In this document: positions 20,450 to 32,042 of the stretch, piece by piece
Layout of the letters: each line of letters begins with the position of its first letter
How positions within the stretch are numbered: the stretch's first letter is position 1
From: Limnohabitans sp. Rim8
GTDB taxonomy: Bacteria; Pseudomonadota; Gammaproteobacteria; Burkholderiales; Burkholderiaceae_C
Assembly: GCA_945897795.1 (NCBI GenBank)
Contig: CAMDFT010000001.1
Span: forward strand, 43,672-107,671
Reading direction: 5' to 3'
Length of the DNA: 64,000 nt
Program-made: the position numbers and the translations under genes
Notes under the pieces: generated by a model
What the model saw: the letters and a program-made list of their open reading frames with translations, nothing else
What the model was told of the DNA's origin: nothing
The model's database searches: none

Positions 20450-21829
20450 ATGAATTTTCAACTGCCAGCCCTGCGATGGTCCTTGCTGCCCGCAAAGATC
20501 CGAGGCATGTTCAATTTGAACGACCCACGCTGGGGTCGTGACGATGACAAATCTTCCGGTGACTCGGGCAATAAGCCATCGGGCGACACCACGCCACCCG
20601 GCCCCAAGCCAGATGCTTGGCAGCAACCTCCCGGACGCGGCCCACAGCAACAACAAAGCGGCCCGCCCGATTTGGACGAGTTGTGGCGCGATTTCAACCG
20701 CAAGCTCGGTCAGATCTTTGGCGGCAAAGGCGGTCCTCAGCGTCCCCAAGGCCCTGGCGGCACTGGCGGAGGCTCTGGTGGGCCTGAAATTCCAGCCTTC
20801 ATCAAGAACCTGGGCATTGGGGTCATTTTGGGTGGTGCCTTGCTGGTTTGGCTGGCCACCGGCTTTTTCATCGTCCAAGAAGGTCAGCAGGCGGTGATCA
20901 CTCAGTTTGGTAAGTACAACTCCACGGTGGGTGCGGGTTTCAATTGGCGCTTGCCTTACCCCGTGCAACGCCATGAGCTGGTGTTCGTCACCCAGATCCG
21001 CTCGGTGGACATTGGCCGCGACAACATCGTCAAAGCCACGGGCCTTCGTGAGTCGGCGATGTTGACCGAAGATGAAAACATCGTCGAGATCAAGTTTGCG
21101 GTTCAGTACCGGCTGAATGATGCCCGTGCTTACCTGTTCGAAAGTCGCAATCCGACCGAAGCCGTGGTGCAAACGGCTGAGACCGCCGTGCGCGAGGTGG
21201 TGGGCAAAATGAAGATGGATTCGGCACTCGCCGAAGAGCGCGACCAAATCGCGCCACGTGTGCGTGAAAAAATGCAAGTCATCTTGGACCGTTACAAAGT
21301 CGGCATCGAGGTGGTGGGCATCAACTTGCAACAAGGCGGCGTGCGTCCGCCTGAGCAGGTGCAGGCCGCTTTTGACGATGTGCTCAAAGCCGGTCAGGAG
21401 CGTGAACGCGCCAAGAACGAAGCCCAAGCCTACGCCAACGACGTGGTGCCCCGCGCCGTGGGTGCGGCCTCGCGCCTGAAGGAAGAGGCTGATGCCTACC
21501 GCGAACGCATCGTGGCGCAAGCCGAAGGTGATGCCCAGCGCTTCAAGACCATCTTGCCCGAGTATCAGAAGTCGCCCCAAGTGATGCGCGACCGCATGTA
21601 CACCGACACCATGCAGCAGATCTACAGCAACGTGACCAAGGTGCTGGTGGACAGCAAGTCAGGCTCCAACCTTCTGTACTTGCCGCTCGACAAAATCATG
21701 CAACAGGTCACGCAAGTGGCTCCGCCCGCCATGGATGTGCCCGCAGCCCCTGCCAACGCAGGCAGCAACGGCACAGTGGATACCCGCTCCCGAGATCTCG
21801 AGCGTTCGCGTAGCCGCGATCCACGTTAA
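20450..21829 (+). CDS. hflK: FtsH protease modulator HflK
   Basis: SPFH/band-7 membrane protein that forms a complex with HflC around the FtsH protease. It has a Gly/Pro-rich N-terminal region, one membrane segment near residues 122-144 (VILGGALLVWLATGFF), then the SPFH domain and a helical region with EAQAYANDVVPRA. The 56-base gap before it contains TTGAGT and CACAAT boxes about 15 bases apart, a weak promoter candidate. The hflC gene follows by 11 bases. Confidence 0.95.
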   Translation: MNFQLPALRWSLLPAKIRGMFNLNDPRWGRDDDKSSGDSGNKPSGDTTPPGPKPDAWQQPPGRGPQQQQSGPPDLDELWRDFNRKLGQIFGGKGGPQRPQGPGGTGGGSGGPEIPAFIKNLGIGVILGGALLVWLATGFFIVQEGQQAVITQFGKYNSTVGAGFNWRLPYPVQRHELVFVTQIRSVDIGRDNIVKATGLRESAMLTEDENIVEIKFAVQYRLNDARAYLFESRNPTEAVVQTAETAVREVVGKMKMDSALAEERDQIAPRVREKMQVILDRYKVGIEVVGINLQQGGVRPPEQVQAAFDDVLKAGQERERAKNEAQAYANDVVPRAVGAASRLKEEADAYRERIVAQAEGDAQRFKTILPEYQKSPQVMRDRMYTDTMQQIYSNVTKVLVDSKSGSNLLYLPLDKIMQQVTQVAPPAMDVPAAPANAGSNGTVDTRSRDLERSRSRDPR

Positions 21830-21840
21830 GGAATAAGACA

Positions 21841-22740
21841 ATGAATCGCATCGGATTGTGGATTTCGAGTTTGCTGGTGGTGTTCGCACTGCTCAGCTCT
21901 ACCTTGTTCGTGGTGGACCAGCGCCAATTTGGCGTGGTCTACGCTTTGGGTCAGATCAAAGAAGTGATCACCGAGCCGGGCCTGCACTTTAAGTTGCCGC
22001 CGCCTCTGCAAAACGTCAACTACATTGACAAGCGTTTGTTGACGCTCGACAGCCCCGACAACGAGCCCATGCTCACGGCTGAAAAGCAGCGGGTGGTGAT
22101 TGACTGGTATGTGCGCTGGCGCATCACCGACCCACAGGCCTACATCCGCAATGTGGGTTTGGATGAGAAGGCCGGTACCAACCAGCTCAACCGCGTGGTG
22201 CGCAACGCTTTCCAGGAGCAGATCAACAAACGCACCGTCAAGGAGTTGCTCTCGCTCAAGCGTGAAGAGCTCATGGACGATGTGAAGGAAGACGTTTTGG
22301 TGGTGGTGCGGGGTGCCAAGCCTTGGGGTGTGGACGTCGTTGACGTGCGCATCACCCGTGCCGATTACGTGGACACCATCACCGAATCGGTTTACCGCCG
22401 CATGGAAGCCGAGCGCAAGCGCGTGGCCAATGAGCTGCGTTCAACCGGTGGTGCAGAAGGTGAAAAAATTCGTGCTGATGCCGATCGCCAGCGCGAGGTG
22501 ACGATTGCCAACGCCTACCGTGATGCCCAAAAGATCAAGGGCGAGGGCGATGCCCAAGCGGCCCGTTTGTACGCCGAATCTTTTGGTCGCGACCCCCAGT
22601 TCGCTCAGTTCTACCGCAGTCTCGAAGCCTACAAGTCCAGCTTCAACAGCAAGGGCGACGTGATGGTGCTCGACCCCGGCAGCTCCGAGTTCTTCAAGGG
22701 CATGCGCGGCACACCGGGCGGTGCACCGGCCCGGAAGTAA
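21841..22740 (+). CDS. hflC: FtsH protease modulator HflC
   Basis: Partner of HflK in the HflKC complex. The 299-residue protein has an N-terminal membrane anchor (IGLWISSLLVVFALLSSTLFVV), an SPFH domain beginning VDQRQFGVVYALG, and a C-terminal helical region with the GEGDAQAARLYAESF motif. It is preceded by hflK and followed at 4 bases by a DUF2065 gene. Confidence 0.96.
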   Translation: MNRIGLWISSLLVVFALLSSTLFVVDQRQFGVVYALGQIKEVITEPGLHFKLPPPLQNVNYIDKRLLTLDSPDNEPMLTAEKQRVVIDWYVRWRITDPQAYIRNVGLDEKAGTNQLNRVVRNAFQEQINKRTVKELLSLKREELMDDVKEDVLVVVRGAKPWGVDVVDVRITRADYVDTITESVYRRMEAERKRVANELRSTGGAEGEKIRADADRQREVTIANAYRDAQKIKGEGDAQAARLYAESFGRDPQFAQFYRSLEAYKSSFNSKGDVMVLDPGSSEFFKGMRGTPGGAPARK

Positions 22741-22743
22741 ATT

Positions 22744-22929
22744 TTGCTCGACACCCTCCTGATGGCGCTAGGCCTGATGCTCATCCTGGAGGGGTTGCTG
22801 CCCATGATCTCGCCACGCCGATGGCGAGGTCTCTTTGAGCAAATGCTCCAGCTTCAGGAGGGGCAGATCCGGTTTTTCGGCATGATCATGGTGGTGTTCG
22901 GCTTGGTGGTGATTTGGCTGTTGGCTTGA
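22744..22929 (+). CDS. DUF2065 (YjeT-like) small membrane protein
   Basis: A 61-residue protein with two hydrophobic segments (LLMALGLMLILEGLLPMI and FFGMIMVVFGLVVIWLL) joined by a short basic loop, as expected for the DUF2065/YjeT family. Its function is unknown. It starts with TTG 4 bases after hflC, and the hflC-yjeT neighbourhood is conserved in proteobacteria, which supports it as a real gene. Confidence 0.83.
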   Translation: MLDTLLMALGLMLILEGLLPMISPRRWRGLFEQMLQLQEGQIRFFGMIMVVFGLVVIWLLA

Positions 22930-23072
22930 CACCCTCATGCTGGCCCGGCGGTTCAGCCCGTACACATTCTTCCCGCAGAGATTGGATTTGGACAATTTGC
23001 CAGTCTCTTTGCCGGAAATGAGCCTGTCAACCCGGTAAAATCTCCTTTTTAACCGTCTCCCCCCATCCCCTC

Positions 23073-25579
<2,507 letters not shown>

Positions 25580-25635
25580 TTTTTTCAGTCCGCGAAACCC
25601 ATCGATCTCAACCCCTAATTTTTTGGAGTGACCCC

Positions 25636-26160
25636 ATGTTGACCGAAGACGGCAAGCACCTGTACGTGAGCTACGACGAATACCACAACCTGATCGAAAA
25701 GCTCGCGATCAAAATTCACCAGTCCGGCTGGGAATTCGACACCATCCTGTGTCTGGCACGCGGTGGCATGCGCCCCGGCGACATTCTCTCGCGCGTGTTC
25801 GACAAGCCGTTGGCCATCATGTCCACCAGTTCCTACCGCGCCGATTCGGGCACAGTGCAGGGCCACCTGGACATCGCCCGCTTTATCACCACACCCAAAG
25901 GCGAGATCGCAGGCAAAGTGCTGTTGGTCGACGACTTGGCCGACACTGGCCACACCCTTCGTGCTGTGGTGGACCAGCTGAAAAACAACTACAAGCCGAT
26001 CACCGAGCTGCGCACTGCCGTCATCTGGACCAAGGGCGTGTCCAGCTTCAAGCCCGATTACTCGATCGAGGACCTGCCCACCAACCCCTGGATTCACCAG
26101 CCCTTCGAGCCGTATGACAGCATGCGCCCCGAAAAACTGATGGAAAAGTGGCGCGTCTAA
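25636..26160 (+). CDS. Purine-type phosphoribosyltransferase (COG2236-like)
   Basis: A 174-residue type I phosphoribosyltransferase. The PRPP-binding motif is VLLVDDLADTGHTLR, preceded by the flexible-loop region and an LARGGMRPGD motif. Substrates are probably hypoxanthine, guanine or xanthine, inferred from the family and from purA just upstream; the exact base cannot be read from the sequence. A GGAG lies 7 bases before the ATG. Confidence 0.87.
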   Translation: MLTEDGKHLYVSYDEYHNLIEKLAIKIHQSGWEFDTILCLARGGMRPGDILSRVFDKPLAIMSTSSYRADSGTVQGHLDIARFITTPKGEIAGKVLLVDDLADTGHTLRAVVDQLKNNYKPITELRTAVIWTKGVSSFKPDYSIEDLPTNPWIHQPFEPYDSMRPEKLMEKWRV

Positions 26161-26191
26161 GCCGACGCGGACTTTCCCTGAGTTGACCGCC

Positions 26192-26216
26192 AACAGCCTC
26201 CTTATGGGGGCTGTTT
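26192..26216 (+). terminator. Terminator-like hairpin after the phosphoribosyltransferase gene
   Basis: AACAGCC pairs with GGCTGTT around an inner TCC/GGG, and a short TTT follows. It lies 32 bases after the stop and 17 bases before the next ATG, so it probably ends the purA transcript. Confidence 0.55.
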
Positions 26217-26232
26217 GCATTAGGATGTCCGG

Positions 26233-27489
26233 ATGCAAAAAGACCATCCCAATCTGCCCACCGTGCCCAACGTCACTGGCCTGATTCACCACCCCTACAC
26301 TCCGCCTGCCGAGTTTGACGCGCCCCAGCCGGGCGTTTTCAAGGCCTCGACGGTTTACTTTCCCACAGTGGCCGACATGCGCCAGCGGGAGTGGAAAGAC
26401 AAATCGGCCTACACCTATGGCCTGCACGGCACGCCCACCACCTATTTGCTCGAGGAGCGCCTTTGCAGCCTCGAAGGCGGTCTGCAATGCATGTTGGTGC
26501 CCAGCGGCCTGGCCGCTTTGGCCTTGGTGGCCTTGGCCGTCCTGAAAACCGGCGACGAAGTCCTGATTCCGGACAATGCCTACGGCCCCAACAAGGCTTT
26601 GGCCGACGGTGAGTTGCGCCACTTCGGCATCACCCACCGCTTTTACGACCCGATGGACCCGCAAGATCTGTCCCGCCAGATCAAGGACCGCACCCGCTTG
26701 GTGTGGCTTGAAGCGCCCGGCTCGGTGAGCATGGAGTTTCCCGATTTGCCCGAGATGGTGCGCCGTTGTCGTGAGCGTGGTGTCTTGTGCGCACTGGACA
26801 ACACCTGGGGCTCGGGCCTGGCCTTCAAGCCTTTTGATTTGTTGGCCGATGGTGCAGATGGGGCGGGCAGCCTGGCGGTAGACATCAGTGCCCATGCGCT
26901 CACCAAATACCCCAGCGGCGGCGGTGACGTGCTGATGGGCAGCGTCATCACCCGCGACGCGGCCTTGCACCTTCAAATCAAACTTTGCCACATGCGTCTG
27001 GGCTTGGGTGTGGCGGCCAACGACGCAGAAACTGTGCTGCGCTCTTTGCCCAGCATCGCGCTGCGCTATGCCGCGCATGACCAGACCGCACGCGCTTTGG
27101 CTGCTTGGTGGCAAACCCAGCCGCAATGCGCGCAACTGATGCATCCGGCATTTGAAGGCGCGCCCGGCCACGCCCATTGGCAAGCCCTGTGCGATCGCGT
27201 GCCCGGCACGGGCTTGGCCGCAGGCTTGTTCAGCGTCATGATCGACGCGCGTTACAGCCAAGACCAAGTGGACGCGTTTTGCGATGGGCTGAAACTTTTC
27301 AAGATCGGCTACAGCTGGGGAGGCCCCGTTAGCCTGGTGGTGCCCTACAACATTGCCTCAATGCGACAGACTTGGCCTGGCCATTTGAAGCCGGGCACCC
27401 TGGTGCGTTTTTCGACCGGTCTGGAATCGGCGCAGGACCTGGTCCTTGACTTGCATCAAGCCGTGCAAGCGCATTTGCCCATAGCCTGA
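26233..27489 (+). CDS. metC: Cystathionine beta-lyase-like PLP enzyme
   Basis: Member of the Cys/Met metabolism PLP enzyme family, probably cleaving cystathionine to homocysteine, pyruvate and ammonia. The PLP lysine lies in ALTKYPSGGGDVLMG, and DNTWGSGLAFKP carries the conserved PLP-binding Asp. The protein has 418 residues. Beta-lyase is favoured over gamma-synthase by overall resemblance to the MetC-type sequences, but the two are hard to separate by eye, so the symbol is tentative. It starts just after a terminator and stands alone. Confidence 0.78.
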   Translation: MQKDHPNLPTVPNVTGLIHHPYTPPAEFDAPQPGVFKASTVYFPTVADMRQREWKDKSAYTYGLHGTPTTYLLEERLCSLEGGLQCMLVPSGLAALALVALAVLKTGDEVLIPDNAYGPNKALADGELRHFGITHRFYDPMDPQDLSRQIKDRTRLVWLEAPGSVSMEFPDLPEMVRRCRERGVLCALDNTWGSGLAFKPFDLLADGADGAGSLAVDISAHALTKYPSGGGDVLMGSVITRDAALHLQIKLCHMRLGLGVAANDAETVLRSLPSIALRYAAHDQTARALAAWWQTQPQCAQLMHPAFEGAPGHAHWQALCDRVPGTGLAAGLFSVMIDARYSQDQVDAFCDGLKLFKIGYSWGGPVSLVVPYNIASMRQTWPGHLKPGTLVRFSTGLESAQDLVLDLHQAVQAHLPIA

Positions 27490-27615
27490 TCACGCTGGTG
27501 ACAATGGGGGCACTTTTGTGGCCCAAGACACGCGCAGTTCGGGGTTTCCTGACTGTTCAAAGTGTACCGGTGGGGGTAATCTGAAAACCTTTGTATTTTC
27601 AGATGGGTTTTTCAC

Positions 27616-28485
27616 ATGAACGCCGACGCCAAGTCCCCTGAAGCTGCCCATGCGCCAGACCTGCCCACCATGGCCACGCCCTATGTGCCCCCGTTGCCCG
27701 TGGGGCCGCGCTCGCACATGCGGCCCTTGGGCTTTGCCGATCCTTTTCGCTGGCTGGCTCGGGGCCTGAAGGACATGCGCCAACACCCGGGCATTGCCCT
27801 GTTTTATGGCCTGTGTTTTTGGGGCATGGCCCAGGTGCTGGCCTTGGTGTTCAAGCACAAGCCTGAATACACCTTGTCCCTGGTTTCGGGCTGCTTGCTG
27901 GTCGGGCCTTTTTTGGCCATGGGTTTGTACGAGGTCAGCCGCAAACGCGAGCAGGGTGAAGTGCCGGACATGGCCAGCTCATTGATGTGCTGGGACCAGC
28001 ACATCAAGAGCATGGCCATGCTGATTTTGGTGCTGATGGTGCTGGAGCTGCTGTGGGGCAGGGCGTCGCTGGTTGTGTTTGCGGTGTTTTTTAACACCGG
28101 TATGCCGTCGACCACGGGCGTGATCGAGGCGGTGTTCAACCCGCAAAACATTGAATTTTTGCTGGTGTATCTGGCAGTGGGCGGTGCGTTTGCGGCCCTG
28201 GTTTATGGCCTGTCGGTGGTGTCGATTCCCATGATCCTGGACCGCGATACCGATGCGATTTCGGCCGTGATTACCAGCATACGGGTGGTTTTTTCGCACC
28301 CCGGCGTGATGCTGCTGTGGGGCTTGCTGCTGAGCGTGTTGGTGCTCGCGGCCCTGTGGCCTTGGGCGTTGGGCATCATCGTGGTGGGGCCCTGGCTGGG
28401 TCACGCCAGCTGGCACGCCTACCGGGGCAGTGTCGAGTGGCAAGAAAACCCTGAAGAAGCTGTTACATTGGGCAGCTCAAATTAA
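27616..28485 (+). CDS. DUF2189 integral membrane protein
   Basis: A 289-residue protein with a Pro-rich cytoplasmic start followed by a DUF2189-like membrane domain with about six hydrophobic segments (for example IALFYGLCFWGMAQVLALVF, LLWGLLLSVLVLAALWPW). The HASWHAYRGSVEW ending is typical of the family, whose function is unknown. Upstream (27490-27615) only a weak CTGAAAA/TTTTCAG hairpin is seen. The 3' end lies 10 bases before the next small gene. Confidence 0.82.
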   Translation: MNADAKSPEAAHAPDLPTMATPYVPPLPVGPRSHMRPLGFADPFRWLARGLKDMRQHPGIALFYGLCFWGMAQVLALVFKHKPEYTLSLVSGCLLVGPFLAMGLYEVSRKREQGEVPDMASSLMCWDQHIKSMAMLILVLMVLELLWGRASLVVFAVFFNTGMPSTTGVIEAVFNPQNIEFLLVYLAVGGAFAALVYGLSVVSIPMILDRDTDAISAVITSIRVVFSHPGVMLLWGLLLSVLVLAALWPWALGIIVVGPWLGHASWHAYRGSVEWQENPEEAVTLGSSN

Positions 28486-28495
28486 AGGAGCCATC

Positions 28496-28693
28496 TTGGC
28501 CACACCCAACTACGGATTCGAAAAACGCCAGAAAGAACTGGCGAAAAAACGCAAAAAAGAAGACAAGCTCAAAGCCAAGTCCGATCGAAAATCGGGCTTG
28601 TTTGCTGAAGACGGCACCGAAATCGAAGGCGAAGAGGGCGACGCTAACAATGCAGCGCCCGGTGCTGCTGACTCGTCCACCCCTGCCGTTTGA
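28496..28693 (+). CDS. Small basic/acidic hypothetical protein
   Basis: A 65-residue protein starting with TTG five bases after AAAGGAG, the strongest ribosome-binding site in the area. The first half is very Lys-rich (FEKRQKELAKKRKKEDKLKAK), the second acidic and Ala-rich. The frame is open upstream into the DUF2189 gene, but the Shine-Dalgarno position argues for the TTG. Similar short YGFEKRQKELAKKRK proteins occur in other Burkholderiales; the function is unknown to me. Confidence 0.68.
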   Translation: MATPNYGFEKRQKELAKKRKKEDKLKAKSDRKSGLFAEDGTEIEGEEGDANNAAPGAADSSTPAV

Positions 28694-28715
28694 CCTGTTC
28701 GCTGCAGCCTCTAGC

Positions 28716-28798
28716 CTTGTAGGAGCGACGTCCTCGTCGCGATAGCCCTTCGCAATCCACTTGCGCGTCCATCACCCCGAGGTTGGGTTTCCTACAAG
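28716..28798. repeat. REP-like palindromic element
   Basis: The gap between the small gene and mnmH is bounded by inverted repeats CTTGTAGGA (28716-28724) and TCCTACAAG (28790-28798). Inside the left end is a perfect 6-bp hairpin GCGACG-TCCT-CGTCGC (28725-28740). The layout resembles a REP doublet or small non-autonomous element. A related TACAAGG-ended motif occurs at 53727-53757. Confidence 0.6.
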
Positions 28799-28810
28799 AA
28801 GAACTTGCGC

Positions 28811-29869
28811 TTAGGCAATTTGCACAAGCGCTCTCGCCAGTGTCAGCATGTCCGCCATGCTGTGGCTCGCAGGCGTGACCAGCGGGGCTTGGGCGTAATG
28901 CACAAAGTTGTTGCCGGTGGAGGTCTCGTACCCCGGGTCGTAGTGGCCTGACAGCAGTTCGGTCACCACCTCGCGCATTTCGCCTCGCTCAATGCGCTCT
29001 TGCCAGCCTTGCACCACGGCTTTGCCACGCAGCGCTACCAGCCGCTCCAACCGGTCGGCAAACAGGGCGCGGTCTTGCGTGAAAAACGCATAGTCTTCCA
29101 GCAGCAAATTCACCCGATTCTCCAGCGACAGGTCCACCCGAAGGCAGGGGCTGGCGCGCATGGCCACCATCAACTCGTCAGGCACCGCCAGGTTGCCCAC
29201 CTTTTTGCTTTCGGCTTCCACAAACACCGGACGGTCCACGCTGAAGCCGCGCAAAGCATCCCAGACCTGTGTGTCATAAGCTTTTTGGGTGGGCTGAGCC
29301 GTGCCCGGAATCAAGCCCAGCACCGAACTGCGGTGGCAGGCGATGGCCTCCAGGTCCAGCACTTGCGCCCCTTCTTGCGCCAAGGCTTGCAGCAAGCGCG
29401 TTTTACCCGAACCCGTGGGTCCACAAAGCACCTTGAACTGCAGGCGCTGCGCCTGGCGCGGCGTGTCTTCCATGACCTCTTTGCGAAAGGCTTTGTAGCC
29501 GCCCTCAATCAGGTGCACCTTGAAGCCGATTTGCCCCAAGATCAGCGCCAGCGAGTTGCTGCGCTTGCCCCCGCGCCAGCAATACACCAGCGGTTGCCAG
29601 GTACGCGGCTTGTCCATCACCTGGGTTTCGATGTGCCGGGCGATGTTTTTGGCCACCAGGGCCGCGCCCACTTTTTGCGCCTCAAAGGGGTTGACCTGTT
29701 TGTACAGGGTGCCCACTTTGATGCGCTCTTCGTTGTTGAGCGATGGCCAGCTCAAAGCGCCGGGCAGGTGGTCTTCGGCGTGTTCGCCCTCGGAGCGCGC
29801 ATCCAGAATGGCGTCAAACTGGTTCAGTTTGCCCATGGCTTCAAAGGCCGAGATCAGGTGAAGGCTCAT
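28811..29869 (-). CDS. mnmH: tRNA 2-selenouridine synthase (MnmH/SelU)
   Basis: Rhodanese-domain enzyme that converts 2-thiouridine to 2-selenouridine at the wobble position of some tRNAs. The 352-residue protein has an N-terminal rhodanese domain with catalytic Cys in YCWRGGKRS and a P-loop GPTGSGKTRLLQ in the second half, the family's normal layout. The ATG at 29869 overlaps the tesA stop (ATGA). A selD partner is expected elsewhere in the genome; none is in this window. Confidence 0.92.
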   Translation of the reverse strand: MSLHLISAFEAMGKLNQFDAILDARSEGEHAEDHLPGALSWPSLNNEERIKVGTLYKQVNPFEAQKVGAALVAKNIARHIETQVMDKPRTWQPLVYCWRGGKRSNSLALILGQIGFKVHLIEGGYKAFRKEVMEDTPRQAQRLQFKVLCGPTGSGKTRLLQALAQEGAQVLDLEAIACHRSSVLGLIPGTAQPTQKAYDTQVWDALRGFSVDRPVFVEAESKKVGNLAVPDELMVAMRASPCLRVDLSLENRVNLLLEDYAFFTQDRALFADRLERLVALRGKAVVQGWQERIERGEMREVVTELLSGHYDPGYETSTGNNFVHYAQAPLVTPASHSMADMLTLARALVQIA

Positions 29870-30516
29870 TTCAGTTGTTTCTTGAGGGTGGGCCAAACAT
29901 TGGCCAGCATGCGCGGTTGCGCGGCTTCGTTGGGGTGGATGCGGTCGCTCTGAAACCATTTGAGCGGTTCGGGGTCGTCGCCCACGCCTTTCAAAAAGAA
30001 AGGCACCAGCGCCGCCTTTTGGCTTTTGGCCACTTGGGCAAAGGCCGCATCAAACTGGCGGGCCATGTCAGGCCCGTAATTGGGGGGCATTTGCATGCCC
30101 AACAGCAGCACTTGCGCCCCGGCCGCTTGGGCTTGCTTCGTCATGGCCAGCAAGTTGTCTTGCGTCATATTCATCGGCAGGCCGCGCAGCGCGTCGTTGC
30201 CCCCCAGCTCGATGACCACATGGCTGGGTTGGTGTCGTTTGAGCAAGGCGGGCAGGCGAGAGCGCCCGCCCGAGGTGGTGTCGCCGCTGATGCTGGCGTT
30301 GATCACTTCCACGCCAGGCTTTTCTTGGGCCAATTGTTTTTGCAGCAAAGCCACCCAACCGGTGCCGCGGGCCAGGCCGTATTCGGCGCTGAGTGAGTCG
30401 CCCACCACCAAAATGCGCTGCCCAGAGGCTGCCGTTACGGGCACGGCAAGGCCCCAGCAGGCAAGGGCCAGCAAGGTCCAGTTAAAGTGGCGTCGTATCA
30501 ACAAAGGTTTGTGCAT
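29866..30516 (-). CDS. tesA: TesA-like periplasmic GDSL esterase/lysophospholipase
   Basis: SGNH hydrolase, multifunctional acyl-CoA thioesterase I/arylesterase/lysophospholipase L1 type. It has a signal peptide (TLLALACWGLAVPVTAA), block I GDSLSAEYG with the catalytic Ser, block III GGNDALRG, and the catalytic Asp/His in SDRIHPNEAAQ. Its ATG codon (CAT on the plus strand, 30514-30516) overlaps the ATG of the divergent ABC gene by two bases. The tesA/ybbA divergent pair is also found in E. coli. Confidence 0.93.
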   Translation of the reverse strand: MHKPLLIRRHFNWTLLALACWGLAVPVTAASGQRILVVGDSLSAEYGLARGTGWVALLQKQLAQEKPGVEVINASISGDTTSGGRSRLPALLKRHQPSHVVIELGGNDALRGLPMNMTQDNLLAMTKQAQAAGAQVLLLGMQMPPNYGPDMARQFDAAFAQVAKSQKAALVPFFLKGVGDDPEPLKWFQSDRIHPNEAAQPRMLANVWPTLKKQLK

Positions 30517-31204
30517 GCCTGAATCCATCCTTGCCGTGCGTGGTGTCTCCAAAACGGTGCAAGACGCCAGCGGCGAACTGCGCATTTTGCGCGATATCGA
30601 TTTCTCATTGAACGCCGGTGAAACAGCGGCCATTGTCGGTGCTTCTGGCTCAGGCAAAAGCACACTGTTGGCAATCCTGGCTGGATTGGACACGCCTAGC
30701 ACCGGGCAGGTGGTGTTGGCAGGGCAATCGCTGTTCGATTTGTCCGAAGACGAGCGCGCCGCCGTGCGGGCACAGCATGTTGGATTTGTGTTCCAGAGCT
30801 TTCAGCTCATGCCCAATCTCACGGCACTTGAAAACGTGATGCTGCCCCTGGAGTTGGCCGATCGGCCCGATGCCCGCAGCACTGCCACGGCCATGTTGCA
30901 GCGCGTGGGCCTGGGCGAGCGCTTGAAGCACTTGCCCAAAGTGCTCAGCGGCGGCGAGCAACAACGCGTGGCGCTGGCCCGTGCCTTTGTGGTGCAGCCC
31001 GATGTGCTGCTGGCCGACGAGCCCACCGGCAGCCTGGACCACGCCACCGGCGAGGCCATCATGGACTTGATGTTCGCGCTCAACCGCGAGCAGGGCACGA
31101 CTTTGGTCCTGGTCACGCACGACCGCCTGCTGGCCGCCAAATGCGAGCGCAGCTTGGTGATTCAAGCGGGCCGCTTGTCCGAGCCAGCAGCGAACCCGGC
31201 CTGA
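30515..31204 (+). CDS. ybbA: YbbA/LolD-like ABC transporter ATP-binding protein
   Basis: ABC ATPase of the MacB/LolD group (229 residues) with Walker A GASGSGKST, a Q-loop FVFQSFQLMPN, signature LSGGEQQR, and Walker B VLLADEPTG. In E. coli YbbA works with the FtsX-like permease YbbP, but no permease gene follows here; rlmB comes next. So either the partner is elsewhere or the ATPase serves another complex. The start is fixed by the divergent tesA start. Confidence 0.88.
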   Translation: MPESILAVRGVSKTVQDASGELRILRDIDFSLNAGETAAIVGASGSGKSTLLAILAGLDTPSTGQVVLAGQSLFDLSEDERAAVRAQHVGFVFQSFQLMPNLTALENVMLPLELADRPDARSTATAMLQRVGLGERLKHLPKVLSGGEQQRVALARAFVVQPDVLLADEPTGSLDHATGEAIMDLMFALNREQGTTLVLVTHDRLLAAKCERSLVIQAGRLSEPAANPA

Positions 31205-31265
31205 TACTCGGGCCCGTTTGGGCAGTGGGTCGAAGCTGCAGTCTGCGAGCAACGATAATCCCAGG

Positions 31266-32000
31266 ATGTCATCCCACAAAGTGCTGTTCGGCTTTCATGC
31301 CGTGGGCGTTCGCCTCAAGATCGCCCCCCAATCCGTTGTTGAAATCCATTACGAGGTCACCCGCCGCGATGCGCGCATGCGGCAATTCATCGACAAGGCC
31401 CGCGATTCGGGCATGCGCATGATCGAATCGGACGGTGAACGTCTGGCCAAACTGGCCGGGGGCCACGGCCACCAGGGCGTGGTGGCCATGGTCTCACCCA
31501 TGCCCCAAAACCATTCGCTGGACGACCTGCTCGACACCGTGGAAGGCCCGCCTTTGCTGTTGGTGCTGGACGGTGTGACCGACCCGCACAACCTGGGCGC
31601 GTGCCTGCGCGTGGCCGACGGCGCGGGTGCTCACGCGGTCATCGCCCCCAAAGACCATGCGGCCGGCATCAACGCCACCGTAGCCAAAGTGGCCAGCGGC
31701 GCGGCCGAGACCATGCCTTATTTCATGGTCACCAACCTAGCGCGCACCTTGGGCGAGCTCAAGGAGCGCAGCATCTGGATCGTTGGCACCAGCGATGACG
31801 CGCCGCGCACGGTTTACCAAGCCGATCTGAAAGTGCCCACCGCCTTGGTGCTGGGCGCCGAAGGCGCGGGCATGCGCCAGTTGACGCGCAAGAACTGCGA
31901 CGAGCTGGTCAGCATCCCCATGCGCGGCGCGGTGGAAAGCCTGAACGTGTCGGTAGCCAGTGGCGTGTGTCTCTACGAGGCCTTGCGCCAGCGCAGCTGA
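31266..32000 (+). CDS. rlmB: 23S rRNA (guanosine-2'-O-)-methyltransferase RlmB
   Basis: SpoU-family (SPOUT) methyltransferase that modifies G2251 of 23S rRNA. The N-terminal substrate-binding domain starts SSHKVLFGFHAVGVRL, and the C-terminal knot has the family motifs DGVTDPHNLGACLR, VLGAEGAGMRQ and SLNVSVASGVCLYEAL. The frame is open for 16 codons upstream, but the ATG at 31266 fits the family start. Confidence 0.94.
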   Translation: MSSHKVLFGFHAVGVRLKIAPQSVVEIHYEVTRRDARMRQFIDKARDSGMRMIESDGERLAKLAGGHGHQGVVAMVSPMPQNHSLDDLLDTVEGPPLLLVLDGVTDPHNLGACLRVADGAGAHAVIAPKDHAAGINATVAKVASGAAETMPYFMVTNLARTLGELKERSIWIVGTSDDAPRTVYQADLKVPTALVLGAEGAGMRQLTRKNCDELVSIPMRGAVESLNVSVASGVCLYEALRQRS

Positions 32001-32042
32001 GATTCTTTCAAATCATCCAACCATTCAAACAGGGCGCACGCC

